This document shows, piece after piece, positions 22,701 through 31,970 of a stretch of 64,000 nt of DNA. The first letter of the stretch is position 1. Each line of letters starts with the position of its first letter. The notes beneath the pieces are model-generated. The model saw only the letters and a list, made by a program, of their open reading frames with translations. It ran no database searches and was not told the origin of the DNA. The DNA is from Echria macrotheca (lineage: Eukaryota; Ascomycota; Sordariomycetes; Sordariales; Schizotheciaceae): positions 620,001-684,000 of the forward strand of contig MU839828.1 in assembly GCA_030411725.1 (NCBI GenBank). The letters are read 5' to 3'. The position numbers and the translations under genes are program-made.

Positions 22701-22928
22701 GAGCTACCGCTTGCGAAGATGTCGACGGTGGCTGCCAAAGGCGACCCGTATTGCATGTGCAGTATCTGCATGCTGCCCATCTGGAAGCGGGAGACGTACT
22801 ATGTCTGTGACGAATGGCAATGTAGCAGCAGGCTGATTCTCTGGATGTGTTCGAATTGTTACTTGGTGGGTGGACGGTGTATCGATGGTGATGATCATAA
22901 TATCATTGCCAAGACGGCTGATGGCTGA
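19776..22928 (+). CDS. HET-domain, ankyrin-repeat protein with C-terminal ZZ-like finger
   Basis: Intronless gene of 1,050 residues. The start is the ATG at 19776; the open frame extends 45 nt further up but only from a TTG. After an acidic N-terminus the HET domain runs about residues 115-300: EALSYTWGSPDR, then LWVDAVCINQDD near 164 and the block WFRRVWILQEVANARAVL near 273. HET domains trigger heterokaryon-incompatibility cell death in ascomycetes. From about 520 to 930 there are degenerate and good ankyrin repeats (GLKPIHVAASRGRADLVTLL; TPLSYAAESGSLPLIRLL). The last 60 residues are Cys/His rich, with CMCSICMLPIWKRETYYVCD, then MCSNCYLVGGRC and DDHN. This spacing matches a ZZ-type zinc finger, an unusual ending for a HET protein. 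Likely role: allorecognition or stress-sensing cell-death factor (inference). Confidence 0.9.
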   Translation: MATHDHDNPGPLARAFTALSIQSLDSSQDGVLEDDSDVEEDFEYASDADDDIPVLKPNPAVTCQASESTSECYEYGPLDLETPAFRLLSLLPGDRDDYDISCDIFQACLQSEDLEAVTYEALSYTWGSPDRSMSITANGKRLPVTPNLYMALRYLRRSDQARVLWVDAVCINQDDVTERGHQVQQMGGIYRHAERVLVWLGTATYEINILMDTLIELQRKSTEYATSAWKTTDYRWQELWDSVLVTMGSKGLAHIETQQKAGLEALFQSPWFRRVWILQEVANARAVLICCGKKSVPARFLVLAPVLLGVITNHHCQAVLDIMPGPSRMDSWWARNRELYHLLIRFHQSEASDQRDKIYALLGISSDSGNVSVDDSKGIRPDYSKSVPDLIRDVIRFLFQTPAGADPYGILVVRGDAPETVPDLLRQLYEGTLSEAIFCGVAKSATKETLSQLLRWGDVRPCEPTIRALAGNKTCGSGMLEDLITSYIPIDTNYAEADIIRRLFARFAESGSATNAASELYDAIADGDAYRISQLLQMGIDINVSDKLLGTPLEYAIEHAHDICAVCYRTESVPFEPRTAAESIRLAKSARKNYMQLLRQLLDHQADITTHGWRPLEMALRNGDKDVAQLLLSSIKHNARTSPPESRRKQLIFQLAFSRNFESVVQSLLEMWHLDDRKLLDLQLREAVSLGQADITRILLNQREGGRLSQDNWLDAIEHAIRTGDDAAAELLLNAKPGAATESEDTRPLLPLAVKCGSMHLTLLLLQRGASPNRRNSYGLKPIHVAASRGRADLVTLLIDHGSDPEDKVPSTLRTPLSYAAESGSLPLIRLLLDNPSVKADGRDIFERSYLHYAATAPDHDESAVTALLDHIDADVADWYYSTPLSVAVRWNRLRSVRKLLATGKVDVNAKDCFGRTPLYWAMSLAGGRETVRSRLSLPLSILSPAVPGLDTPTDLIRMLFDYAKEQGATIDEGAELPLAKMSTVAAKGDPYCMCSICMLPIWKRETYYVCDEWQCSSRLILWMCSNCYLVGGRCIDGDDHNIIAKTADG

Positions 22929-23270
22929 TATATACGGCACGTCCAAGAGGGGGATGTTTTGCTTTCTTTTCAAAAATGGACTAACGACGTGACGAGAAAC
23001 GGATGACCGCGATGTTTCATTTGCTTTTTCCAAAAAAAAATTGTGGGGTGTTTTTTTGTTCTTGTTTTGTTGCGGGAAATGAGCTCCAAAGTAAAATACA
23101 TACCCAACCGAGGATAACTCAACGAGAGGCAAGTGAAAAATGCCCCGGGGTGAGCGAACTACCCCCAGTTCACCAAACCAGCAGGTGAAGGTCTAGGTTT
23201 TTGCTATCGCAGCCACGAAAGACTCTACATATTATCGTTCAACGCTCCAATCAATATGAATCACGAGAAA
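22929..23270. other. Intergenic
   Basis: 342 bp between the HET gene stop and the tRNA gene; A/T-run-rich 3' flank, nothing else recognised. Confidence 0.4.
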
Positions 23271-23342
23271 AGCTCGATGGCGCAGCGGAAGCGCGCCGGG
23301 CTCATAACCCGGAGGTCACTCGATCGAAACGAGTTCGAGCTA
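23271..23342 (+). tRNA. Initiator tRNA-Met (CAT)
   Basis: A 72-nt cloverleaf without an intron. The acceptor stem AGCTCGA pairs perfectly with TCGAGCT (23335-23341), with discriminator A. The anticodon stem CCGGG/CCCGG encloses CTCATAA, with anticodon CAT at 23303-23305. The T-stem ACTCG/CGAGT encloses ATCGAAA. Three features mark it as the initiator and not the elongator: the A1:T72 first pair, GGG/CCC at the base of the anticodon stem, and A54 in place of T54 in the T-loop. All three are established identity features of eukaryotic initiator tRNAs. CCA is not encoded, as expected. Confidence 0.93.
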
Positions 23343-23346
23343 ATCA

Positions 23347-23359
23347 TGTTTTTCATTTT
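23347..23359 (+). terminator. RNA polymerase III T-run terminator of the tRNA
   Basis: A GTTTTTCATTTTT tract begins a few bases after the tRNA 3' end. T-runs of this kind terminate RNA polymerase III. Confidence 0.7.
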
Positions 23360-23715
23360 TGCTTGGAACCGGTTTCCAGGCTTGTGACCGCCCATTGGTG
23401 CAGCATCTGTCATCTCGAACACGTTACCGTGCAGGTACCAATTATTCCCATCCGGTACGCCGATGTTGAAAACCCCGCGAAAGGAATCGCCAAGCTCTTA
23501 TCTCCTGGAGCCCAATCGCACGAGATCTCATGCACGGTTCAAATCCCTAGGATTGTTCATGCATGCATGTGCCGTGATCTGTTCGGAATGGCAACATGAG
23601 CTGACGGCTAGTCTCTGTCTCTAGGCTGCCGGATTTCGCGGCGGCAGGCCAATCACAAGTCTCTGCTCATTGTTGAACTTTTTACCCTGTGGGGATGGAT
23701 GGGAATTTTAGTGTT

Positions 23716-23870
23716 ATCTCCTGGTCTGGTAAAAAGTGTAAGCCACTTTCTCTTAGCGCGATCGGGCACGCAGGCAGTGTCCTATTGGTCCGCAGGTGCT
23801 CAAAGGCCACCCAAAGGTGCCCCACCGCGCTAAGAAAAAGTGGCTTACACTTTTTACCAGACCAGGAGAT
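23716..23870. repeat. 155-bp element with near-perfect 45-bp inverted repeats
   Basis: Arms 23716-23760 and 23826-23870 are exact reverse complements except one base (CTTTCTCTTAG against CTTTTTCTTAG). They start ATCTCCTGGTCTGG and end CTTAGCGCG. The spacer is 65 bp. A transcript would form a long hairpin. It lies about 370 bp downstream of the tRNA gene in otherwise empty DNA. Foldback MITE is the most likely explanation; no clear target-site duplication was seen. Confidence 0.8.
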
Positions 23871-24111
23871 GGGGCTTTTCAGGCTGTTGGTCCCCGGATT
23901 TCGGGGTTAACACAGCGGCTTTCAGGATTCCGGCCCCTGTATTTCCATGTCGGTATGCAGGTAGGGTCTGGGGATCGTTTTTATTTATTCACTTCGGGTC
24001 GATCTCCTTTTCTTGGCTCTCTTTGCTTTTTGCTTGATCTTGATCTCTTTTCGTTTCCGTTGACTTGTATATCCCATGCGGTAAATCGTATTGGAAGAGT
24101 ATACATCCGCG
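23871..24111. other. Promoter flank of the cupin gene
   Basis: 241 bp between the inverted-repeat element and the cupin start codon; pyrimidine-rich tracts typical of fungal promoters, nothing more specific. Confidence 0.35.
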
Positions 24112-25053
24112 ATGGCTAGTTCGGCACCCGGAAAACCAGGGACAGGGACAGGGACAGGACACATCCTCCCACACTACGACCACGATGGTCTCCTGACCGT
24201 GACCGCGTAACTTCCCCCCTCCCCTCCCCTTCCTTCTCAATCTTTATACCACCAGATGACTGACAAGAGAGAGAGAGGGAGAGAAATGTAGCTTCGAAGG
24301 CGCAATAACAACATCCCTCCTCCCCTTCGACACCGCCGACCTCGCCTTCTCCTTCCGCATCGTCTTCCGCCCGCGCCATCCTAGGCTCGCCAACGCGCCG
24401 GGAAAACCGCCGATGCATTTCCACGTGCACCAGGATGAGTATCTGCGCGTGCTGCGGGGTGCGTTGGTGCTCGAGATGGATTATGGGGGTGAGAGGGTCG
24501 TGCGGCCGCGGGATGGGGATGTGGTTGTTCCTAGGGGGGAGCATCATCGGTTGTATACGCTGCCGCCGCCGACGGGTGGTGGGGGGGAGGAGGAGGAGGG
24601 GGATGATGTTGAGGAGGTGGAGGTTTTGTTGTGGGGTGAGCAGACGGAGAGCGCGCAGAAGTTGGATTTGATTTTCTTTGAGAATTGGTATGCGTATCAG
24701 GAGAAGGTGGTTGTTGGTGGGGAGGGGGTGAGTTTGCTTCAGGTGTTGATTGTGAGTTGCGCTTACCTTTTGTTTTTTCTTTTTTTTTTCTTTTTCTGGG
24801 GGTTTGTTTTGGTTAGCACGCTGACGGGAGAAAGATGTTTGATGCGGCTGGGACATATCTCTCACTCCCACGCTGGGTCCCGTTCCGTGTCCCGCTGGCG
24901 AAAATCATGGGTGTCGTTGGTGGACGGTGGATTGGCAGCTTGATGGGGTATCAGCCCTACTACGAGGATTGGACGACGGACTGGGATTTGGCGTGCGAGA
25001 CGATGGAGACCTCGTGGTTTTGGAGACGTTTCGCTGTGAGGAAGAGGACTTGA
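24112..25053 (+). CDS. Cupin-domain protein
   Basis: Predicted 263 residues in three exons: 24112-24206, 24292-24751 and 24817-25053. The introns are GTAACT...TGTAG and GTGAGT...GTTAG, and phase is kept at both. The core is a single cupin: HFHVHQDEYLRVLRGALVLE (from residue 74) followed by RDGDVVVPRGEHHRLYT, which supplies the usual His/His/Glu/His metal-ligand pattern. An acidic, Gly/Glu-rich loop interrupts the barrel, and the C-terminal third (LPRWVPFRVPLAKIMGVVGG) may associate with a membrane. The N-terminus has a short GTGTGTG tract. Cupins range from oxygenases to storage proteins, so no reaction is assigned. The first exon is the least certain part. It converges with the kinase-like gene. 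Confidence 0.75.
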
Positions 25054-25170
25054 CCACTGCTTGTAATAATACACAGGCTTTGGCTTTAAGACAATCTCCA
25101 GGAAAGCAAAACTGTGTTACTTCTCATCCATTACCTAGGTAGGTGACTAAAAGTCTGAGAGTCCAATGAA

Positions 25171-26663
25171 CTACACCAAATCAGCCAGCGCAGCCTTGAC
25201 CGCATCCTCGGCCTTCTTCCTCGCCTCAACAATCTCATCCGCCGTCATCTTCTTGGTAAAATGCGGATGCATCAGACGGAATGGCGCAAGGACTGACTCG
25301 AGTTTTCTGAGCTTCACCAGAGCTTCCATGCCAGCGATCGAGCTCGGTCGCAACACGCCGCGGGCCTTCAGGGCCTCGTCCCATGTCCGAGCGACCTCCC
25401 ACTTCTTCTTTGCCTCCTCGTCTTCTCCGTTCGTGACTTCGGAGTTGTCAAAGTTTCCGGTCAGGATAGCCTTGGCCAGGGACGATGAGAAGGGGGTCAT
25501 TCCGCTGTGTGGAGGCTGGAAACCACCGCCGATGTCGCCGAGGGATATCAGGAACTCGAGGCCCGGGTGGGAGATGTAGGAGAAGTCGAAGTCGACGAGG
25601 CCAGTGATCTTTTTGGTTTCCGGGTCGAAGAGGGCGTTCCAAGTTGCTGTTGACGTCAGTATTTTTGTGTGTCTATGCTTGGTATGAAGAGGGATTGGAG
25701 CACCAGGTGAGGTCGTGATGGAAAGAGGCTGGGGGAGTGCGGTTATACGTACTGAAATCACCATGGATCAGACTCCGCGCATTCATATCCACCCCAGCAT
25801 CGACGAGGAACTTCCCAAGTCCCGAGCTCATAAACCCCTCAACCGCATCCCTCACCCCATTCGCCCGCCATCCCCCAATGATCTCCGACCCATCTGCGCC
25901 TCCAAGTTCCTCCCTGAAGCGCGCTCTCCACAGCTCAACGAGCCCATTCCACGGCCCACCTTCCAGGATGCTCATCTGACCCGGCACAATATCCCCCGTG
26001 GCATTGTCAATCGCCATTCCGCAATGCAACGTCCCAAGACTGGCCGGGATCGGCGCACGCTGCACGGCGGCAAACAAATCCGCAAACTGGCCCAGAATAT
26101 CCGTCTTGTCGGCCGGAGACAAGGCAGAGAAGTGCTCGTTGAGCGCGACGCCCGGCTTGAAGTCCATCACCAGCCAGCCGAATCCGATGTCCGGCCTGTC
26201 GGGGACGGTCTCGAACGCCGACCAGGCATATACCGCCGGGATGGCGTCGGCCAGATGATGATTTTCGGAAGAAACATTCTGGGACAGCAGGCTTTGGCGG
26301 GCGAGCCAGATGGCTGAGACCTCGTTCTCGGTCCGGTTGGTCTGGTTTAGGCCTCTAGCTTTGGGATTGCTCAGACGCACGACCAGCGTGGAGATGCCGT
26401 CGCCTGGGGGTGATGTGGTCAGGGGCTGGGTTGCGGGGAGTTGGGCTGCCGTGGCGGGACTGGCGAGCGAGACTTTGTAGAGGAAGTTGTTGTAGATGTA
26501 GGGGACGTCTGCTTCTGAGTAGTCGATGGGTGTTACACTGGTGCTCTGGTGAGAGTCAGCATGGGTGTACGAGTGGGACGGCCCGGTGTTCTACCTTGAG
26601 TCCATGTCGCTGTAGGATGTCTTGGACCAACTGCAGACGTTCGTGGTAGGTTTGATGGTTCAT
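25171..26663 (-). CDS. Aminoglycoside phosphotransferase-fold (APH) kinase-like protein
   Basis: Member of the APH/choline-kinase-like fungal family, cytosolic, of unknown substrate. Exons 26663-26595, 26545-25753 and 25646-25171 give 445 residues with phase kept at both introns. Removing the second intron creates the catalytic loop HGDFTTWN (His284, Asp286, Asn291) followed 15 residues on by VDFDFSY (Asp306), the Brenner-type and DFG-like motifs of this fold. This is strong support for the splice. Other signatures are FGWLVMDFKPGVAL (hinge region) and an ATP-lobe segment with STLVVRLSNPKARG. These fungal proteins are often found near secondary-metabolism or defence genes, but no antibiotic resistance role should be assumed. 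Confidence 0.88.
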
Positions 26664-27399
26664 TCTGCAATCTTTCCGACGGAACAGCTTTTTGGTGTTT
26701 GCTGATGAAAGATACGAGTGATCCGAGTGGATTTTATAAGTAATTCTGGAAGTTGGGCTTCGGAGTGTTAATCCTGAGTTTTGACCAGACGTTGTTTGAA
26801 TGCGAGGGTCGTCAGAAGTTTATCTCTTGCGCTATACGGCTCAATCAATATGAAAGTATGGAGCACGGCAATCCTTCCAGTGAGTCAGACGCCCGTCCGT
26901 GTGCGGCGCAGTACCTTGATAGGCTAAAACGAGACCAAACCGGGAAGGTGGTATGAACCTTGAGATTCTCTGTCGAGCACGTACCCTGGAGCAGTCTACG
27001 CCGTTAGAAACTTGTGGGTTCAAATATTCCAATCATTATTGCGACTGCGCGAGATGGAAGGTGGAATCTCAGGAGTGGCTCTACGAAACATAGGTAGTGT
27101 TGCAATGTCCAACGGCAGGGGAAGCGCTGACAGAAAAATTGATTGTCCAGGTTGCCATTTTCGTCCACGGTTATATGTGAGTGTGTGATGTATCCAAAAC
27201 ATCCCTTGTGGACAGTAAGGTACTGGGAGAGAAAAGCGAATTTATGCCGATGCAGGCAACGTTCGAGCGTCGAGTCTATCTGCCCTTGATCCGCAATGGT
27301 ATAGCGTTCTGCTGGGCAATATGAATAGAAAACATAATTCTAAAGCCCTTCATGCTCCCGTAGGATTGTCGTATATAGGTACCCGAAGCCTGGTATTCA
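26664..27399. other. Intergenic
   Basis: 736 bp between the APH-like start and the end of the GTPase gene on the same strand. It contains the TATA-like site listed next; no gene was recognised. Confidence 0.4.
26733..26738 (-). promoter_or_regulatory. TATA-like box of the APH-like gene
   Basis: TATAAA on the minus strand lies 70 bp before the ATG at 26663. Inferred from sequence and distance. Confidence 0.35.
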
Positions 27400-28986
27400 T
27401 CACATCACATTGCAGAGTCCCAAGGCGGCCGCCCCGCCTAGAGCAACCCCGGACACGGCACCCACAGTTGTTCCCACACCCGCAGCAATCCCCTCGTTGT
27501 AGCCACCCTGCGGCTGCTGCTGCATGTACATTCTCTGTTGCTGGAATACCGGCCCCTGGTCGTGATACTCCTGGTACGGAGGCGGCGCGTTATAATTCGG
27601 CGCGGTATTGTGCTGCATCTTGGCCCTGTCAACCCCGTGAAAATTAGAACATGTCCGTGACGGCTAACTTTGGTCTGAGAGGGTTCCATACTGTTGCATC
27701 ATGTTTGCCATCATAAGAGTCTCCCTCATCTTGTTCTCTTGCTCGGCCTGCCTATCCTCGGAAGCCGCGGCGATTCCGGCCATGAAAAAGCTGATGGTGT
27801 CGGCTTCGTTGGCATACCGCCGCAGGTTCTCGTACTTCTCCTCGGCCTCCTTCTTCTGTGCCTCGTGCTGCTCGGCCTGGGCCTCTTGGAACCGCTTGAA
27901 TTTCTCGTACTCCTCGACTTGCTTCTTCAGCGTCTCCTGGGCGCCCGTGAGCTGCTCCTTCACCTTGCTCATCTCTTCCATGTGCTGCTTGTCCTTCTCG
28001 GCGATGAGCTTCTCCATGCTGATGCGCAGATCGTCGCGCCCCTTTTGGATGGCCACCAACTTGGCCTCAAATTGGGCCTGCTCCTTGAGAACCTCGTCGA
28101 CATGCTGCTGGTCCTTTTGTTCGATGGCCTCCTGCAGTTCGCGCTTGGTCGACTCGAGACGTCGCTCAAACACCTCGCGCTGCTCTCGCATCTCTTTCTC
28201 CACCTCCCTGCCGGCCTCGGTGTCCTCGAGCGAGCGGCCATGGTCGACCATCTCGCTCTGCAGGCCGAGGATAGTCTTGCCGCTGCGTGCGAGGAGGAAG
28301 GCGACGATGCTGTCGGCCGATTCGCGTGTGTTGTGGTGTCTCCGAACCTCGGACCCATGCTTTTTCATGTCCCCCCAGAATTCGGGCGTATCGACCAGTT
28401 GCTTCTCGCGCTGGACGCCGAGCTCGGGCGGGTTGACATTCTCCCACATGGTTGTCGCGAGCACGACCGACCCAACGCCCTGCTCGCCGCACAACTTGCG
28501 GAAGGTGCGCAGATTCTTAAAGGCCGTCCCGTTCATACGGTTGTGTGTGATGGGGTGCAGGTAGATGATGCCGGTCAAGAGAAGGCCTTCCTTGTAAGAC
28601 TTTGTGAGGTAGTAGGCCAGGTCCTTGAGTACGTCCGTGTCGGACTTGTACGTGTCGTCGAAGCCCGGCGTGTCAATCAGGTGGACCGTCTTCCCGCCGC
28701 ATTGGTATGTGTAGACTCCGATTTTCTTGGTTTCTTTCCGCGTCGCTCCACATTAGCGACGGCGTTTCCTCGCCGTGGTATGGCGGCTGCCCCGGAACTC
28801 ACCGGAGACCAACGTGTGTCCGACGACGGCGGAGGGACACAGCTTCGAGATGAAGGTGCTCTTTCCTGCGCCCGTCACCCCCATAATGGCAATGTATTCA
28901 TCGTCGGGGTTGAACAGAGGTGCAGGACTCGTCAGCATCACGCTTCCGCGACGAGAAGCCTCGGACTGGCTGCCGTTGCTTGCCAT
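27400..28986 (-). CDS. AIG1/GIMAP-like P-loop GTPase with coiled coil and Gly-rich hydrophobic tail
   Basis: Exons 28986-28803, 28745-27692 and 27625-27400 give 487 residues. The introns are GTGAGT...GGAG and GTATGG...GACAG (CTAAT branch). The G1 loop GVTGAGKST is at residues 36-44 and the G3 motif DTPGFDD at 86-92. Between them SATRKET is a plausible switch I. The segment TGIIYLHPITHNRMNGTA is typical of AIG1-type GTPases. Residues from about 215 to 395 form a long Glu/Lys/Gln-rich coiled coil. Splicing the last intron swaps a short LSDQS ending for a Tyr/Pro/Gln-rich stretch (QQQRMYMQQQPQGGYNEG) and a Gly/Ala/Val tail (GIAAGVGTTVGAVSGVALGG) with GxxxG spacing. In plants and animals AIG1/GIMAP GTPases act in immunity and oligomerise on membranes; the fungal role is unknown. 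It is divergent to a related GTPase. Confidence 0.88.
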
Positions 28987-29491
28987 CTTCTCCCTGGGCA
29001 GCTGTAGGCCGAAAACGAGTGTGGAAATGGGACAATTGTTTGCGGACGTAGGTGTCGTGCGGGGTCTGTTTGAAGGCTGCCAGCGCCAAGGATGAGAGAA
29101 GGAAGTACAAGGACCAAAACAGGGGTAGGAGGAAAGCAAGAGCGGGCGTTCAGCATTATGAGGACGCGATCCCACCCTCCACAAGGACGTGCGCGAGCCT
29201 CGCTCGCTCTTCCGCTGCTGGGTGCATGGCCGAGACCCTGCCAGAGCCTTGTGCGAGGTCCTGAAATGAACGACCACACCCTCAAATAGGCGCGCGGCGT
29301 GCTTCAGCGGTTGTGCGTGGCCAATGGCGGAGGACCGGACTTCCGGAGCTGAATACCCCTGAGATGCTGCAGCCAGAAGTCACGCACCGCGCCACACAGA
29401 AAACCACCACGCCCGCAGCCTGGTCTCCCGCTTCCCCCCGGCCGGAAACAGACAACTTCGCCATTCGATTCTCGGCTCCGTGGACGGCGGT
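28987..29491. promoter_or_regulatory. Shared bidirectional promoter region of two GTPase genes
   Basis: The 505 bp between the start codons of two divergently transcribed, related GTPases. No TATA box or long repeat stands out. Its short length suggests coordinated expression, which is inference. Confidence 0.5.
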
Positions 29492-31970
29492 ATGGCGCCG
29501 CAAACACCCATCGTCGCCGTCATCGGCACCACCGGCTCAGGGAAGAGCAGCTTCATCCGCGGCATCACCGGATCCGAAGACTGCAAAGTCGGCCACACGC
29601 TCCTTTCTGAGACGACATGCGTGAAAACATATACGCTCAAAACCCCTTCGGGCGACATCGAACTTGCCGACACCCCGGGCTTCGACGACACACGCCGGAC
29701 CGACTACGAGGTCCTCGAAGAGCTCGTGTCGTGGCTCAGGCGCACATGGGATGGCGGCCGCACCCTCACAGCCATCTTGTACCTACACCCAATCGACCAT
29801 GAGCGGCTCCGGGGCTCGAGTCGCAAGATGATGCGCATGGTGCAGAAGCTGCTTGGCCCGAAATGTTTTGGCATGGTGATGCTCGTCACCTCGTTCTGGA
29901 ATCAGGTTGATGCAGAGACGGGTGCCGCGCGGGAAAAGGAGCTGCTCGAGTCGGAGGATGGGTGGAAGCCGTTCCGCGACGAGGGGGCTACCGTCGAGCG
30001 AATGGCGCGCGATTACCACAAATTCGTCCCGATTCTGGAGCGCATGGTAATTGCGAAGCCGGCGGGTATGCGCATGCGTGCACAGGATGAACTGGAAACC
30101 GGCGGCGAGCTCAGCCAGACCATGGCGGCAATGTCGCTCAACGACGAAAGCGCAGAGCAAAGTCAGCGGCTGAACGAGGCAATGGAGAAGGCGAAAGCCC
30201 ATCAAGCGGAGCAGAGGAAACGCGTGGTGGCGGCACGCAGGGCGCGGGAGGAAAAACAGAAGAGAAAGCTTCTGGCCACGCTGGCTCAGCAGAAGGAGGA
30301 GTCGCTGCGCGTGAAGGAATTGCTCGAGCAGCAAGAACGGAGCCACCAGGAGCGCATGCGGCAAACGCAAAAGAATATCGAAGAGCAAAAGAGAAAGGAA
30401 GCATCGCTTCGGGCGAAGCTGGAGCAGGAGAGAGTCGAGGCGGAGAGGCGAGACCGTGACCGTGCTATCACGGCCCTGCAAAGCCAAGCATCGATTCAGT
30501 TCCAGGCGTCGGAAATTCAGCAGCAGCGCGTGAGCGGTATGGTACAGTCGCTACGCATCTTCCTGACCACTACGGGGTACCCTCAACCGGTCTGGGGTAT
30601 CAACCCCGTGGGAAGGGGCATGTCTGGGGTGGGGCGGTTCGGTCAGGTCCTGCAGGATTACAGAGGCATTCAGCCCAGTGGAATGACGGTGTGGTGCGAT
30701 TGTTGCAGAGTCGCCATTGGACAAAGCGTCTCGTATGGTGAGTGTCGTCCCGAGCTACTTCCCCTGAATACCACTCACCCCCAACCAAGTGTGTTATAGC
30801 TGCGATGCAAGAATCTGCGCCAAATGCTACGGGCAGGGGAGAGGATGTCTAAACCGCTCCCATCTGCTGATCGAGGATCACTACTGGCGATGTCGACAGG
30901 CGTCCAACTGCCGTCGGCTCCGTTGGCCGGACATGCAATTGTGGTGTGATAGTCCCGGGTGCCGGAAGCCCATCGGCGGGCTATACCTCCGTGAGTCTAA
31001 TGACCATGATTGTTCCCGGGATATATCGTGGTGGGCTAATCTTTGTCTGGTGCAAGACTGTTGTTGTGCTGAGATGGACTTCTGTGAGGCCTGCGTCCTC
31101 TCACGCAACGTCCGTTGCACCAATAATCGCCACATGCTGTACTGGGGCGTTCGTCCGCTTCTCCTGGACACCGCCAGTAGCGACGCCAGCCTTGTCAGCC
31201 AAGGACTGAAGCACCCCCAGACGGTGGTCCAGGTCAGCGAGCAGACGATGCGGACGTGGTTGGACACCAGCACACGGCCACCAGCTCTGTCAACATCGGT
31301 CTCGCGGCAAAAGGCCCTCCGTCAGCAGACACAGCGCCTACAAGAAGCAATTAATTGTGGCGATATTACTACCCGCCTTGACAGCATGTTCCCAACCCCC
31401 CTACCGCACGTCCGATGCTAACTAGCCCCTCTAGTAAACGTCCCATTCTGTGACTACTGCCTCGCACCGATCCGGGCAAAGCCCCACTACGGTAAGCATA
31501 CTTATATCCCGGGTACAAGCTGGAGACTAAAACAATTCAACGTAGGGTGCCTAGACGAGCATCCTGAAACCGGGCTGGTCGATACAAACATTGCGTTGTG
31601 CCAGCCCTGTTACTTGCGCGGCATCCGGTGTCCCAGTCATCATGCACTGAGACAATACGCAGCGACATACACGAGTTGTCAGCGCATCCTTAGTCCTGAC
31701 GCTCAGTTGACATGTGATGCCTGCAGGAAAACGATGATGCAGGAAGCATATTTCCGTAAGTACCCCCTTCTGACGGTCATCCACCATGATTAGGCCTGCA
31801 ATTCGCATGCTGGCCATTTCATCCTGTTAACATCTTGTTTCTCTCCTCTCGCAGATTGCTGCCGACATGGCGACGATTTTGATATATGCGTGGATTGTGT
31901 TCTAGACGGATGGAGTTGCCAAAACGAAACGGGTGATCATGTTCTGATCATGTTTCATCTTGTCGACTAG
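29492..31970 (+). CDS. AIG1-like GTPase fused to four tandem ZZ zinc fingers
   Basis: Six exons (29492-30737, 30790-30990, 31057-31356, 31435-31491, 31546-31755, 31855-31970) give 709 residues. The ATG at 29492 is preferred to an upstream GTG. The GTPase core has GTTGSGKSS (12-20) and DTPGFDDTRR (60-69). Its AILYLHPIDHERLRGS parallels the divergent neighbour, so the two are paralogues. A Lys/Glu/Arg/Gln coiled coil covers about 215-345. Four ZZ-like fingers follow, each opening with a CDxC-type knuckle: TVWCDCCRVAIGQSVSY, QLWCDSPGCRKPIGGLYL, VPFCDYCLAPIRAKPHY and LTCDACRKTMMQEAYF. Each second half carries xCxxC pairs and His. Every finger is split by a phase-1 intron right after the first half. 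The junction 31356/31435 uses a weak GTGGCG donor and is the least certain. ZZ fingers usually bind N-terminal peptides or ubiquitin-like tags. A sensor-plus-GTPase role is inferred. Confidence 0.82.

Noticed and set aside
28166..29264. Long open frames opposite the AIG1-like GTPase, including a 437-codon one
   Set aside because: They are antisense to a gene with unmistakable GTPase and coiled-coil sequence; Leu/Val-rich composition is what antisense coiled-coil codons give.
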